A stretch of 64,000 nt of DNA from Granulosicoccus sp964594905 (GTDB lineage: Bacteria > Pseudomonadota > Gammaproteobacteria > Granulosicoccales > Granulosicoccaceae), in assembly GCA_964594905.1 (NCBI GenBank), contig CAZQOI010000001.1, positions 98,964 to 162,963 on the forward strand, in the 5' to 3' direction. This document shows, in pieces, positions 31,971 to 40,505 of the stretch. Position 1 is the stretch's first letter. Each line of letters begins with the position of its first letter. The notes below the pieces were generated by a model. The model worked only from the letters and a program-made list of their open reading frames with translations, did not search any database and was not told where the DNA came from. The translations under genes were made by a program, and so were the position numbers.

Positions 31971-32378
31971 TTACTTAACTTCTTCAAGTTCAACAAGCGT
32001 TCCATGTAGATCTTTTGGATGCAGAAATAAAACTGGGTTCCCATGCGCGCCGATCTTCGGTTCACCGTCGCCGAGCACACGCGCACCCTTTAGGGTAAGT
32101 TCATCACGTGCAGCGATAATGTCACTCACTTCAAGACACAGATGATGCATGCCACCACCTGTATGTTGTTCCAGAAACCGGCTGACCGGCGATCCATCAC
32201 CTAATGGTTCCAATAACTCGATTCGGGTGTTAGGCAAGTCGATAAAAACTACTGTTACCCCATGTTCTGGGAGCGCTTGACGATCTGATACGGTTGCGCC
32301 CAAGGTATCTCGCCAGGTCTGCACGGCTTGCTCGAGATTATCGACGACCAGAGCGACGTGATTAAGTCGGCCAATCAT
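31971..32378 (-). CDS. mce: Methylmalonyl-CoA epimerase
   Basis: This 135-residue glyoxalase-fold enzyme converts (S)- to (R)-methylmalonyl-CoA, linking propionyl-CoA carboxylase to the mutase at 3-6.7 kb. It has the two beta-alpha-beta-beta-beta repeats: LNHVALVVDNLEQAVQTW at the start with the first metal His, GGMHHLCLEVSDI in the middle, and the C-terminal FLHPKDLHGTLVELEE with the final Glu ligand. Length is canonical. It lies 3 bases behind the pccA stop and is last in prpE-pccB-pccA-mce. This context makes the assignment firm against other glyoxalase-family members. Confidence 0.93.
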   Translation of the reverse strand: MIGRLNHVALVVDNLEQAVQTWRDTLGATVSDRQALPEHGVTVVFIDLPNTRIELLEPLGDGSPVSRFLEQHTGGGMHHLCLEVSDIIAARDELTLKGARVLGDGEPKIGAHGNPVLFLHPKDLHGTLVELEEVK

Positions 32379-32381
32379 GAT

Positions 32382-34433
32382 TTATTCAAATTCCATGATG
32401 ACTGCGTCGACCGCAAGGCTGTCGCCGGCGCTGGCGACAATTTTAGCTACGGTGCCACTCACTTCACTGCTTAGGGTGTTCTCCATTTTCATCGCCTCTA
32501 TCACAGCGAGATCCTGCCCGATAGACACTGTATCGCCCTCGGCTACCAGTAGCTTTACAAGTAGCCCCGGCATTGGAGATAACAAGTAACGCGACAAATC
32601 TTGCGCTTCCTTGATCGGCATCAGTCTCATCATGCCGGCAATGTGTGGATCAACAACAGTGAATTCGCGTGCTGAGCCTGCCTGGTACAAACGCCATGAA
32701 TGTCCTTGACGTTCGACTCTGACATTCATCACAACGTCATCGATGTTGCCCTCGAACAACCAGTCCCCAGGTGCCCAGTGACTCTCAATCGAAATCAGCT
32801 TATCGATTGACACATCGACAGACGAACTAGCGTCTACTGGGTTTCCACTGAACACGACCAAGGTTTCGTCAATGCTACTTTCGGTTCCAACCATTACCGA
32901 TGAGCTTTGCAGCGTTGGAGTCGACAGTGTGTGCTGATCTCGGCCGCGGGTTTGCCACTCCAACCAAGCCGCGATAATGGGTAACACCTCATTAGTCGGA
33001 GTAGAGTGAGTTTGACTGTCGAAGCCATCAGGGAAGTGATCTTCGATAAAACGCGTTGTCAGATCGCCTTTGTGCAAGGCTTCGTGAGCGAACAGGGCAG
33101 ACAAAAACGAAAGATTGTTTTTGACACCGGTGATTTGATAACTTTCAAGCGCCATCTGCATTTGTTCAATGGCTTCTTCACGACTTGGTGCCCAGGTTAT
33201 GAGCTTGGCAATCATCGGGTCGTAGAACATCGAAATTTCACCACCCGCATCAATGCCAGTATCGACCCGTGTGTATGCGCCATTCTCAGCAGCGCCTTCG
33301 GCAGCGTTTTGTTCCGATTGATTAAGTGGTGGCTCGTAGTGACTGACACGTCCTGTTGATGGTAAAAATCCGCGATCAGGATCTTCTGCATAGACTCGTG
33401 CTTCAAACGACCAGCCATTGAGTTTCACGTCTGATTGTGACAGTGGCAATTTTTTACCTGCTGCAACTTCGATCATTAATTCGACAAGGTCAACACCGGT
33501 GATGCACTCGGTCACTGGGTGTTCCACCTGAAGACGGGTGTTCATCTCCAGAAAATAAAACTGCTCTTTTGCGTCGACAATAAATTCAACGGTACCGGCA
33601 GATTGATATTGCACCGCTTTGGCTAAAGCGACTGCTTGCTCGCCCATCGCTTTACGCGTTTTATCGCTGATAAAAGAAGAGGGGGCTTCTTCAATAACTT
33701 TTTGATGGCGACGTTGTATCGAACACTCACGTTCACCCAGGTACACGGTGTTGCCGTGAGCATCGGCGATCAGTTGAATTTCTATATGTCGCGGTTGTTC
33801 AATGAATTTTTCAACGAACACACGATCATCACCAAAAGCATTGCGCGCCTCGTTCTGCGCGGCGATGAATCCATCACGTACCTCATCAAGGCTTGCGGCG
33901 ACACGCATGCCTTTGCCACCACCGCCTGCTGATGCCTTGAGCATGACCGGACAACCGATTGATTCAGCAACCTTGTGTGCTTCATCTGCATCAGCGACAG
34001 CATCAGGATGTCCAGGTACTGTGTTGACGCCTGCGTCGTTGGCAAGTTTTTTTGATTCTATCTTGTCGCCCATGACTTCTATGGCATGTACACCTGGGCC
34101 GATAAAGATCACACCGGCTTTATCAAGTGCTTTTGCGAATTCAGAATTCTCCGACAGGAATCCGAAACCTGGGTGTACGGCATCAGCGCCTGTCTCTTTG
34201 ATTGCCTGCAGGATATTGTCTATCGAGAGATAGCTTTCGTTTGAGGCGTTACCACCGATATGAATTGCTTCATCGGCTTGGCGAACATGCAAAGCATGTT
34301 TGTCTGCGTCTGAATAGACGGCTACCGTTGCGATACCCAGTCGATTGGCAGTGCGAATAACACGACAAGCAATCTCACCACGATTGGCAATGAGTATTTT
34401 CTTGATCGGTTTGGTTTTAATTGACTGAGTCAT
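32382..34433 (-). CDS. pccA: Propionyl-CoA carboxylase alpha subunit (biotin carboxylase plus biotin carrier)
   Basis: This 683-residue biotin enzyme carries out ATP-dependent carboxylation of biotin for transfer to propionyl-CoA. The biotin carboxylase domain (about 10-455) has KILIANRGEIACRVIRTA, the ATP-grasp Gly loop MLKASAGGGGKGMRVA and EMNTRLQVEHPVTE. A central BT-like linker follows. The C-terminal biotinyl domain (about 612-683) carries VIEAMKMENTLSS with the biotinylated Lys. Acyl-CoA preference cannot be read from this subunit alone, but neighbours mce, pccB and prpE point to propionyl-CoA. Spacing of 3 bases to both neighbours shows tight coupling. Confidence 0.94.
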   Translation of the reverse strand: MTQSIKTKPIKKILIANRGEIACRVIRTANRLGIATVAVYSDADKHALHVRQADEAIHIGGNASNESYLSIDNILQAIKETGADAVHPGFGFLSENSEFAKALDKAGVIFIGPGVHAIEVMGDKIESKKLANDAGVNTVPGHPDAVADADEAHKVAESIGCPVMLKASAGGGGKGMRVAASLDEVRDGFIAAQNEARNAFGDDRVFVEKFIEQPRHIEIQLIADAHGNTVYLGERECSIQRRHQKVIEEAPSSFISDKTRKAMGEQAVALAKAVQYQSAGTVEFIVDAKEQFYFLEMNTRLQVEHPVTECITGVDLVELMIEVAAGKKLPLSQSDVKLNGWSFEARVYAEDPDRGFLPSTGRVSHYEPPLNQSEQNAAEGAAENGAYTRVDTGIDAGGEISMFYDPMIAKLITWAPSREEAIEQMQMALESYQITGVKNNLSFLSALFAHEALHKGDLTTRFIEDHFPDGFDSQTHSTPTNEVLPIIAAWLEWQTRGRDQHTLSTPTLQSSSVMVGTESSIDETLVVFSGNPVDASSSVDVSIDKLISIESHWAPGDWLFEGNIDDVVMNVRVERQGHSWRLYQAGSAREFTVVDPHIAGMMRLMPIKEAQDLSRYLLSPMPGLLVKLLVAEGDTVSIGQDLAVIEAMKMENTLSSEVSGTVAKIVASAGDSLAVDAVIMEFE

Positions 34434-34436
34434 CGT

Positions 34437-35969
34437 CTAAAGCGGTATGTTGTCGTGTTTTTTCCAAGGGTTCTTGAGCTCCTTACCACGGAGCATTTCA
34501 AGATCTCGACAAAGGTGCATACGGGTACTCTGCGGCCGAATCACATCATCAATAAAACCTAGTGAACTTGCGACAAAGGGATTGGCAAATTTGTCGCGGT
34601 ATTCTTCTGTTCTGGCTTCAATTTTTTCCGGATCGTCTTTGTCCGCGCGGAAAATGATTTCGACTGCGCCTTTAGGCCCCATGACCGCGATCTCTGCTGT
34701 TGGATAGGCGTAATTGATATCTCCACGAAGATGTTTGGATGCCATCACATCATAAGCACCACCATAAGCTTTGCGTGTGATGATGGTGATTTTTGGCACA
34801 GTGGCTTCACCGTAGGCAAATAGAAGCTTCGCGCCATGCTTGATGATGCCGCCGTACTCCTGAGCGGTTCCTGGCAAGAAGCCTGGTACATCCACAAAGG
34901 TAACTATAGGTATTGAGAATGCATCGCAAAACCTGACAAATCGCGCACCCTTTCGACTTGCATTGATATCAAGGCATCCCGCCAGCACCATTGGTTGATT
35001 GGCAACGAAGCCAACTGTCTCACCATTGAGCCTGCCAAAACCAATGACGATGTTGGCTGCGAAGTCTGCCTGTATTTCGAAGAAGTCTTGTTCATCGCAA
35101 ACTTGTGTAACGAGTTCGCGAATGTCATAAGGCAGATTGGGATTCTCGGGTACCAGTGTGTTGAGCGCAGGAATTTCGCGTCCTGGTGGGTCCATTGTTG
35201 AGCGTAATGGCGCTGGTTCTCGATTGTTTGGCGGCAGAAAATGCATGAAGCGGCGTACTTCGAGCAAAGCGTCGATATCATTTTCAAACGCAGCATCGGC
35301 AACGCTGCTTTTACTGGTGTGTGTTCCGGCTCCGCCAAGCTCTTCCTGAGTGACTTCTTCGTGTGTCACGGTCTTTACAACGTCTGGGCCAGTGACAAAC
35401 ATGTAAGACGTATCGCGCACCATAAAAATAAAATCGGTCATAGCGGGTGAGTAAACTGCACCACCAGCACAAGGACCCATCACCAATGAGATCTGTGGTA
35501 CTACACCAGACGCCAGTATGTTTTTCTGAAACACATCAGCATATCCACCCAAAGATGCAACACCTTCCTGAATACGCGCACCTCCTGAATCGTTGATACC
35601 GATCACAGGTGCCTGAACCTTCATGGCATGGTCCATAAGTTTGCAGATCTTTCGCGCATGTGCCGCTGAAAGTGATCCGCCGAGTACCGTGAAGTCCTGG
35701 CTGAATGCAAATACCAATCGCCCGTTTATACGACCGTAGCCAATCACGACACCATCACCGGGAACGCGATTTTTTTCCATGCCGAAGTCATGGCAATCGT
35801 GCTCGACAAACATATCCCATTCGCGAAAGCTATGCGGATCGAACAACACAGCTAATCGCTCACGTGCTGTCAGTTTACCTTTGGCATGTTGGGCTTCTAC
35901 GCGGCGTTCACCACCACCGGCAAGTGCTGCAACGCGTTTGTCTGCAAGGCGAGTATGAACGTCCGTCAT
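34437..35969 (-). CDS. pccB: Propionyl-CoA carboxylase beta subunit (carboxyltransferase)
   Basis: This 510-residue carboxyltransferase moves CO2 from biotin to propionyl-CoA, giving (S)-methylmalonyl-CoA. Two crotonase-like halves are seen. The N-terminal half contains FSQDFTVLGGSLSAAHARKI, GINDSGGARIQEGVASLGG and GPCAGGAVYSPAMTDF. The C-terminal half contains RFCDAFSIPIVTFVDVPGFLPG-type substrate-binding loop and KAYGGAYDVMASKH. The D-V-P-G-F-L-P-G loop and the size are standard for the PccB/AccD5 group. The start overlaps the prpE stop by 4 bases and is followed 3 bases later by pccA. Confidence 0.95.
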   Translation of the reverse strand: MTDVHTRLADKRVAALAGGGERRVEAQHAKGKLTARERLAVLFDPHSFREWDMFVEHDCHDFGMEKNRVPGDGVVIGYGRINGRLVFAFSQDFTVLGGSLSAAHARKICKLMDHAMKVQAPVIGINDSGGARIQEGVASLGGYADVFQKNILASGVVPQISLVMGPCAGGAVYSPAMTDFIFMVRDTSYMFVTGPDVVKTVTHEEVTQEELGGAGTHTSKSSVADAAFENDIDALLEVRRFMHFLPPNNREPAPLRSTMDPPGREIPALNTLVPENPNLPYDIRELVTQVCDEQDFFEIQADFAANIVIGFGRLNGETVGFVANQPMVLAGCLDINASRKGARFVRFCDAFSIPIVTFVDVPGFLPGTAQEYGGIIKHGAKLLFAYGEATVPKITIITRKAYGGAYDVMASKHLRGDINYAYPTAEIAVMGPKGAVEIIFRADKDDPEKIEARTEEYRDKFANPFVASSLGFIDDVIRPQSTRMHLCRDLEMLRGKELKNPWKKHDNIPL

Positions 35970-37867
35970 GAGCGTGCTCGACCGTAGCCAAGTGTTTCAA
36001 GGCTTGTTGTGACTTCATCAAGTACCGTTGGATCTTCTATGGTTGCGGGCATGTTCCACTCTTTGTTATCAGCAATCGATCGCAAAGTGCCGCGAAGAAT
36101 TTTTCCAGAGCGTGTTTTGGGTAATCTTGCAACCACAGCGACAGATTTGAATGCGGCAACCGGTCCGATGTCCTGTCTAACCTTGGTAACAAGTTCTTTG
36201 CAGATATCCTCTTCGCTTTTATCACAGCCTGCATTCACAATCACAAGGCCAACTGGCAGTTGTCCTTTCAAGTCGTCGTGCACACCCATCACAGCGCACT
36301 CAGCAACATCTGGGTGGCCGGCGAGTACTTCCTCCATAGCGCCTGTTGATAAGCGATGGCCTGCGACATTGATGACATCGTCGGTACGTGACATAACAAA
36401 GAGATAACCCTTGTCATCAATAAACCCTGCGTCTCCGGTTTCGTAGTAACCAGGGTAACGTTCAAAATAGGCTGACTTGAATCGATCGCTTGCGTTCCAC
36501 AGGTTGCTGAACGTGCCAGGGGGTAGTGGCAAGCTGACGACAATTGCACCAATGTCTCCCGCTGGCACTGGCTTGCCATCATTATCCAGCACCTTGATGT
36601 CGTAACCAGGTACTGCAACTGACGGTGAACCAGGAATTATTGGTAGTGCTTCGATGCCGCGACAGTTGGCAGCAATTGAGTAACCAGTTTCCGTTTGCCA
36701 CCAGTGATCAATCACGGGTTTGCCTAGTTTCTGTTGCGCCCATTCGAGCGTATCGGGATCACACCTTTCTCCTGCGAGGTAGAGCGCTTCAAAAGACGAG
36801 AGGTCATGGTCTTTAAGTAGCGAACCATTGGGATCCTCTTTCTTAATGGCACGAAAAGCGGTTGGGGCAGTGAACAGTATTTTGACCTTATGCTCACTGA
36901 TAACCCGCCAGAATGCACCGGCATCTGGAGTGCCCACAGGCTTACCTTCGTACATGACGCTTGTACAGCCTTGAAACAATGGTCCGTAAATAATATACGA
37001 GTGGCCAACTACCCAACCAATATCTGACGCGGCCCAATACACATCACCGGGATTGGCGTCGTAGATCGCTGACATGGTCCATTTCAATGAGACAACACAA
37101 CCACCGGTATCTCTGACGACGCCCTTGGGCGCGCCTGTGGTTCCAGACGTATAAAGTATATAAAGCGGATCAGTACTTTTTACTGGTACGCACTCAGCCG
37201 GTGTTACATCAGAGATACTGTCTTGCCAGTCAATATCGCGTCCATCAATCAGTGGTGCTATGCATTGTTCGCGTTGCAACAGGATGCAGCGGGGAACTTT
37301 GTGAGTGGCGAGTTCTATTGCTTCATCGAGCAAGGGTTTGTATTCGACCACTCGTCCGGGCTCAATACCGCAGGATGCTGTGACAATAACTTTCGGCGTA
37401 CTGTCATCGATTCGAACTGCCAGTTCCTTTGCCGCAAAGCCGCCAAACACGACAGAGTGAACGGCTCCCAAGCGAGCCGTTGCCAATACCGCAACGACTG
37501 CTTCTGGCACCATCGGCATGTAGATCAGTACGCGGTCTCCCTTCTCAATGCCCGATGCTTTAAGAGCACCAGCAAAGGTCTTAACGAGATCGAGTAACTT
37601 TGAATAGGTAAATTTTTGTTGAGTGCCGGTAATCGGGCTGTCATGAATCAGTGCCAGTTGATCGCCACGTCCTTCATTTACTTGCACATCCAGTGCATTG
37701 AAACAGGCATTGATTTCTCCGTCGGCAAACCAGGTTGTGAACGGACTGTTGCTGGTGTCTACACCCTGTGTTGGTTTTTTATGCCAACTGACGTTGTTGC
37801 TGAGTTCGAGCCAGTACTTGCTCGGGTCTTCGAGTGACTTTTGGTGCTCTTTTTGGTAACTGCTCAT
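35966..37867 (-). CDS. prpE: Propionyl-CoA synthetase
   Basis: This 633-residue AMP-forming acyl-CoA synthetase activates propionate to propionyl-CoA. Motifs are YTSGTTGAPKGVVRDTGG (AMP-binding P-loop), WWQTETGYSI, YYETGDAGFIDDKGYLFVMS with the hinge Asp, and the C-terminal RLPKTRSGKILRGTLRSIAD with the acetylatable Lys. It lacks the extra acetyl-CoA synthetase insert and is closer to PrpE than to Acs. The start is placed at 37867 because AGGGG precedes that ATG by ~7 bases and the protein then begins MSSYQKEH. An in-frame ATG at 37888 sits next to a hairpin arm and has no such site. It is first gene of the prpE-pccB-pccA-mce operon. Confidence 0.93.
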   Translation of the reverse strand: MSSYQKEHQKSLEDPSKYWLELSNNVSWHKKPTQGVDTSNSPFTTWFADGEINACFNALDVQVNEGRGDQLALIHDSPITGTQQKFTYSKLLDLVKTFAGALKASGIEKGDRVLIYMPMVPEAVVAVLATARLGAVHSVVFGGFAAKELAVRIDDSTPKVIVTASCGIEPGRVVEYKPLLDEAIELATHKVPRCILLQREQCIAPLIDGRDIDWQDSISDVTPAECVPVKSTDPLYILYTSGTTGAPKGVVRDTGGCVVSLKWTMSAIYDANPGDVYWAASDIGWVVGHSYIIYGPLFQGCTSVMYEGKPVGTPDAGAFWRVISEHKVKILFTAPTAFRAIKKEDPNGSLLKDHDLSSFEALYLAGERCDPDTLEWAQQKLGKPVIDHWWQTETGYSIAANCRGIEALPIIPGSPSVAVPGYDIKVLDNDGKPVPAGDIGAIVVSLPLPPGTFSNLWNASDRFKSAYFERYPGYYETGDAGFIDDKGYLFVMSRTDDVINVAGHRLSTGAMEEVLAGHPDVAECAVMGVHDDLKGQLPVGLVIVNAGCDKSEEDICKELVTKVRQDIGPVAAFKSVAVVARLPKTRSGKILRGTLRSIADNKEWNMPATIEDPTVLDEVTTSLETLGYGRARS

Positions 37868-37888
37868 TCGGACCCCTGGTTTGATCAA

Positions 37889-37910
37889 GCCCGGTCAATG
37901 ACGACCGGGC
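37889..37910. repeat. Stem-loop in the prpE leader / 3' of the upstream gene
   Basis: GCCCGGTC (37889-37896) and GACCGGGC (37903-37910) form a perfect 8-bp GC-rich stem with a 6-nt loop, between the stop of the 251-residue gene and the prpE ribosome-binding site. It may terminate the upstream gene or shape the prpE leader. There is no T-run after it in the minus direction, so factor-independent termination is doubtful. Confidence 0.5.
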
Positions 37911-37940
37911 CTACAGGGCCATTATAAGGTCTCGATCCGT

Positions 37941-38696
37941 TTACCGGTTGTTGGTGATTTTTCTCGGTCGGATGGGGAGACGGTTCCTCAGAACCAGAAG
38001 TGCTAATCCTGAAAGCCACATCCAGCTAGCGCTACCAGCGTGTTCGACAACCCGAACACTGCCTGTTGGCAGTTCTTGATCATTGACGGGGACTACTGGT
38101 GAACTGGGTTCGAAGTCCAGATCTTCTGACTCCAGCGGCAGTCTTGAAAGATTTGAAAATTGATTGCTCCGGACTGTATCGAGAACCCGATCATCCCAAG
38201 CGTCGTGCACATCAATGAGCAGGTCATAGGCGTCGGCAGGATAGCTGGTGACAAGATCTATATCGATTCGGTACTCGTCGGACAAAGCGTCACCGTAAAT
38301 TTCGAAATCTGCAGTTCTGTGCAGCGGGGATACGTTCCCGTCTGAATCGCGCGTTTCGATAAACAGGTAGATAGTCTGGTTCGCGCGGTGGGTATCTACA
38401 TCGATACTCAGACTGAAGCCAGTGTAATAACCATCATTATCCAGATCCCTTGTCAGCAGCGTTCCAACATCAGCAACCCAGGTCTCATCGTAGAGAAGAT
38501 CGTGGCGATATTGAACGGATGGCTCCTGTAGTGCGAGCTCAACGCTAGCGGCGATTTCTTCGTCAGTACCAGTCCTTTGTTCAGTCACTCGATGTTTGTC
38601 ACCGAGATCGGTAAACCGAATTTCGAACGCTAAGGCTGAAGTGGCGGCTAAGCTAGTTATGGCCAGCAAAGCCAATGAAATGGCAGATTTATACAT
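37941..38696 (-). CDS. Secreted hypothetical protein with C-terminal membrane/sorting-like tail
   Basis: I do not recognise a family for the 251 residues from the ATG at 38696, which is preceded by a good AAGGA site 8 bases upstream. The longer frame to 38753 lacks one. A signal peptide (YKSAISLALLAITSLAATSALA) is followed by a ~190-residue beta-rich acidic ectodomain. The protein ends with HAGSASWMWLSGLALLVLRNRL and a basic tail. A Gly/Ser pair, a hydrophobic helix and then Arg residues is the layout of GlyGly-CTERM-like (rhombosortase-type) sorting tails. The match is loose, and a plain C-terminal anchor is equally possible. It is convergent with nothing and divergent from hfq. Confidence 0.65.
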   Translation of the reverse strand: MYKSAISLALLAITSLAATSALAFEIRFTDLGDKHRVTEQRTGTDEEIAASVELALQEPSVQYRHDLLYDETWVADVGTLLTRDLDNDGYYTGFSLSIDVDTHRANQTIYLFIETRDSDGNVSPLHRTADFEIYGDALSDEYRIDIDLVTSYPADAYDLLIDVHDAWDDRVLDTVRSNQFSNLSRLPLESEDLDFEPSSPVVPVNDQELPTGSVRVVEHAGSASWMWLSGLALLVLRNRLPIRPRKITNNR

Positions 38697-38796
38697 GGAG
38701 CATTCCTTTTTGCGAGAACTTGGGCAAAGATTACGAGCCTTAGCCTGAACCACCCCTTAATAATGTCCTTAATTTCGTTATGAACCCCACAGATCG

Positions 38797-38825
38797 TTGA
38801 CATGTTCAGTGCTTACGGTGACAAT
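38797..38825 (+). promoter_or_regulatory. Sigma-70 promoter for hfq
   Basis: A perfect -35 box TTGACA (38797-38802), a 17-base spacer and GACAAT (38820-38825, four of six to TATAAT) lie 44 bases upstream of the hfq ATG. Transcription would start near 38832. This also argues that the hfq start is the ATG at 38869 and not an upstream TTG. Confidence 0.6.
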
Positions 38826-38868
38826 TCGGGCGCTGTTCGTTACAAAACAAAGAGAAGGGCAAAAAAAA

Positions 38869-39114
38869 ATGGCGAAAGGGCAGTCACTCCAGGAACCCTT
38901 CCTGAATACCTTGCGAAAGGAGCGAATTCCCGTTTCGATTTATCTGGTGAACGGAATCAAGCTTCAGGGTCAGATCGAATCATTCGATCAATTCGTGGTG
39001 TTACTCAAAAACACCGTTAACCAGATGGTGTACAAACACGCCATTTCTACTGTTGTTCCAAGCCGGCCGGTGAAGATTGCCTTGCCTGGTGAGGAAGACG
39101 AAGCCGCCGACTAA
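38869..39114 (+). CDS. hfq: RNA chaperone Hfq
   Basis: This 81-residue Sm-like protein forms a hexameric ring that pairs small RNAs with mRNAs. The N-terminal MAKGQSLQEPFLNTLRKERIP contains the conserved Gln and the Sm1 strands (VSIYLVNGIKLQG). Sm2 carries MVYKHAISTVVPSRPV with the Y-K-H RNA-binding motif. The C-terminal tail is short and acidic, much shorter than in E. coli. AGAAGGGC provides the ribosome-binding site. It is first gene of hfq-hflX-hflK-hflC, the standard gammaproteobacterial order, but without miaA upstream: the neighbour here is a minus-strand hypothetical gene. Confidence 0.97.
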   Translation: MAKGQSLQEPFLNTLRKERIPVSIYLVNGIKLQGQIESFDQFVVLLKNTVNQMVYKHAISTVVPSRPVKIALPGEEDEAAD

Positions 39115-39116
39115 AT

Positions 39117-40451
39117 TTGTTCGAACGTCCTGACAGTGGAGACAAAGCACTCCTCGTCCACATTGATATTCGTCAGCGCTCGCGAGATGAACAGGGAAAA
39201 CCGTCTGATCTCGACGCAGAGCGCGCCGAGTTTAAGGAGTTGGCCAGATCCGCAGGCCTTGAGGTGCTCGAGACGATCACTGGCAGTCGTCAACGGCCAA
39301 CCGCTCGGCATTTCATAGGTAAAGGCAAGATTGAGGAAATTGCCCAGCTGCTTAAACAGCATGAGGCGGACGTGGTGCTGTTTGGCCAAACCTTGTCACC
39401 TAGTCAGGAACGTAATCTGGAAAGTGAGCTCAAAGTCCGTGTGTTGGATCGCAACAGCCTGATACTGGATATCTTTGCACAACGTGCTCGTACTTTTGAA
39501 GGAAAGCTGCAAGTTGAACTGGCTCAGTTGGTTCATCTGTCCACGCGCCTAGTTAGAGGCTGGACTCACCTGGAGCGGCAAAAGGGCGGAATCGGTTTAC
39601 GTGGTCCTGGTGAAACTCAGCTTGAAACGGATAGACGTTTACTCAATGAGCGTGTTCGAGTGTTGAAAAAACGTCTCTCCAAGGTTCGACAACAGCGTGA
39701 GCAAGGTCGTGCCAAGCGCGGTAAATCTGGCATTACGACAGTCGCTTTGGTGGGTTACACCAATGCTGGCAAATCGACTCTCTTTAATCGTTTGACTGAC
39801 GAGAAGGTGTATGCAGCAGATCAGCTGTTCGCCACCCTGGATCCCACGCTCAGACGACTCGACTTACCTGGTGGCACCGCAACCGTACTTGCCGATACGG
39901 TCGGGTTTATCCGAGATCTACCCCACGAACTGGTTGATGCATTTCGGTCGACCTTGACTGAGACTCTGGAAGCTGACCTTATTCTTCACGTAATTGATGA
40001 GAGTGATGACGAGCGGGATCAGCGCATGAGCGATGTTAATCAGGTACTGTCGGGTATTGGAGCGGCTGAAGTGCCGCAGTTGCTGGTTTTTAACAAAATA
40101 GACCAATCCGGGCATGCCCCTCGGGTCGAGTTGTCGGAGAATGGCGATCCTTCCTCCGTTTGGGTGTCGGCGCTCACTGGTGATGGAATTTCACAGCTTA
40201 GCGAGGCGATTGCCATTCGTGTATCCGGCGGTCGGGCAGAGGGTTGGTTGCGGATAACACCCGCCCAGGGAAAACTTCGCGCTCAGCTTTTTGCCGCAAA
40301 TGCGATAATCGAGGAAAATCAACTTGAAGATGGCTCGGCTGACATTAAATTAGCCATGGACAAAGCAGATTATGAACGATTGGCCCGTGAACATCGTAAT
40401 AATGAACTGACACTCTCGGTCACGCCGCTTGCGGCCTCTGGTCGGGCTTAA
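39117..40451 (+). CDS. hflX: Ribosome-associated GTPase HflX
   Basis: This 444-residue GTPase splits stalled or heat-damaged 70S ribosomes. The N-terminal HflX domain contains TGSRQRPTARHFIGKGKIEEI and the coiled region up to RKGGIG-like ERQKGGIGLRGPGETQLE. The G domain starts near residue 210 with VGYTNAGKSTLFNRL, then FATLDPTLRRL, DTVGFIRDLPH, FNKID and an S-A-L G5 motif. The start is a TTG 2 bases after the hfq stop, giving MFERPDSGDKALLVHI, which matches the family N-terminus. No SD is needed if it is coupled to hfq translation. Confidence 0.95.
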   Translation: MFERPDSGDKALLVHIDIRQRSRDEQGKPSDLDAERAEFKELARSAGLEVLETITGSRQRPTARHFIGKGKIEEIAQLLKQHEADVVLFGQTLSPSQERNLESELKVRVLDRNSLILDIFAQRARTFEGKLQVELAQLVHLSTRLVRGWTHLERQKGGIGLRGPGETQLETDRRLLNERVRVLKKRLSKVRQQREQGRAKRGKSGITTVALVGYTNAGKSTLFNRLTDEKVYAADQLFATLDPTLRRLDLPGGTATVLADTVGFIRDLPHELVDAFRSTLTETLEADLILHVIDESDDERDQRMSDVNQVLSGIGAAEVPQLLVFNKIDQSGHAPRVELSENGDPSSVWVSALTGDGISQLSEAIAIRVSGGRAEGWLRITPAQGKLRAQLFAANAIIEENQLEDGSADIKLAMDKADYERLAREHRNNELTLSVTPLAASGRA

Positions 40452-40505
40452 TACAATTACCTATTAGCTGGCGAAAGCCGGAATTCTCTGGAGCATATAC
40501 ATAAT

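Noticed and set aside
37868..37888. Longer prpE beginning at the ATG at 37888
   Set aside because: That ATG adjoins a hairpin and lacks a ribosome-binding site, while the ATG at 37867 has AGGGG at the right distance and gives the usual N-terminus.
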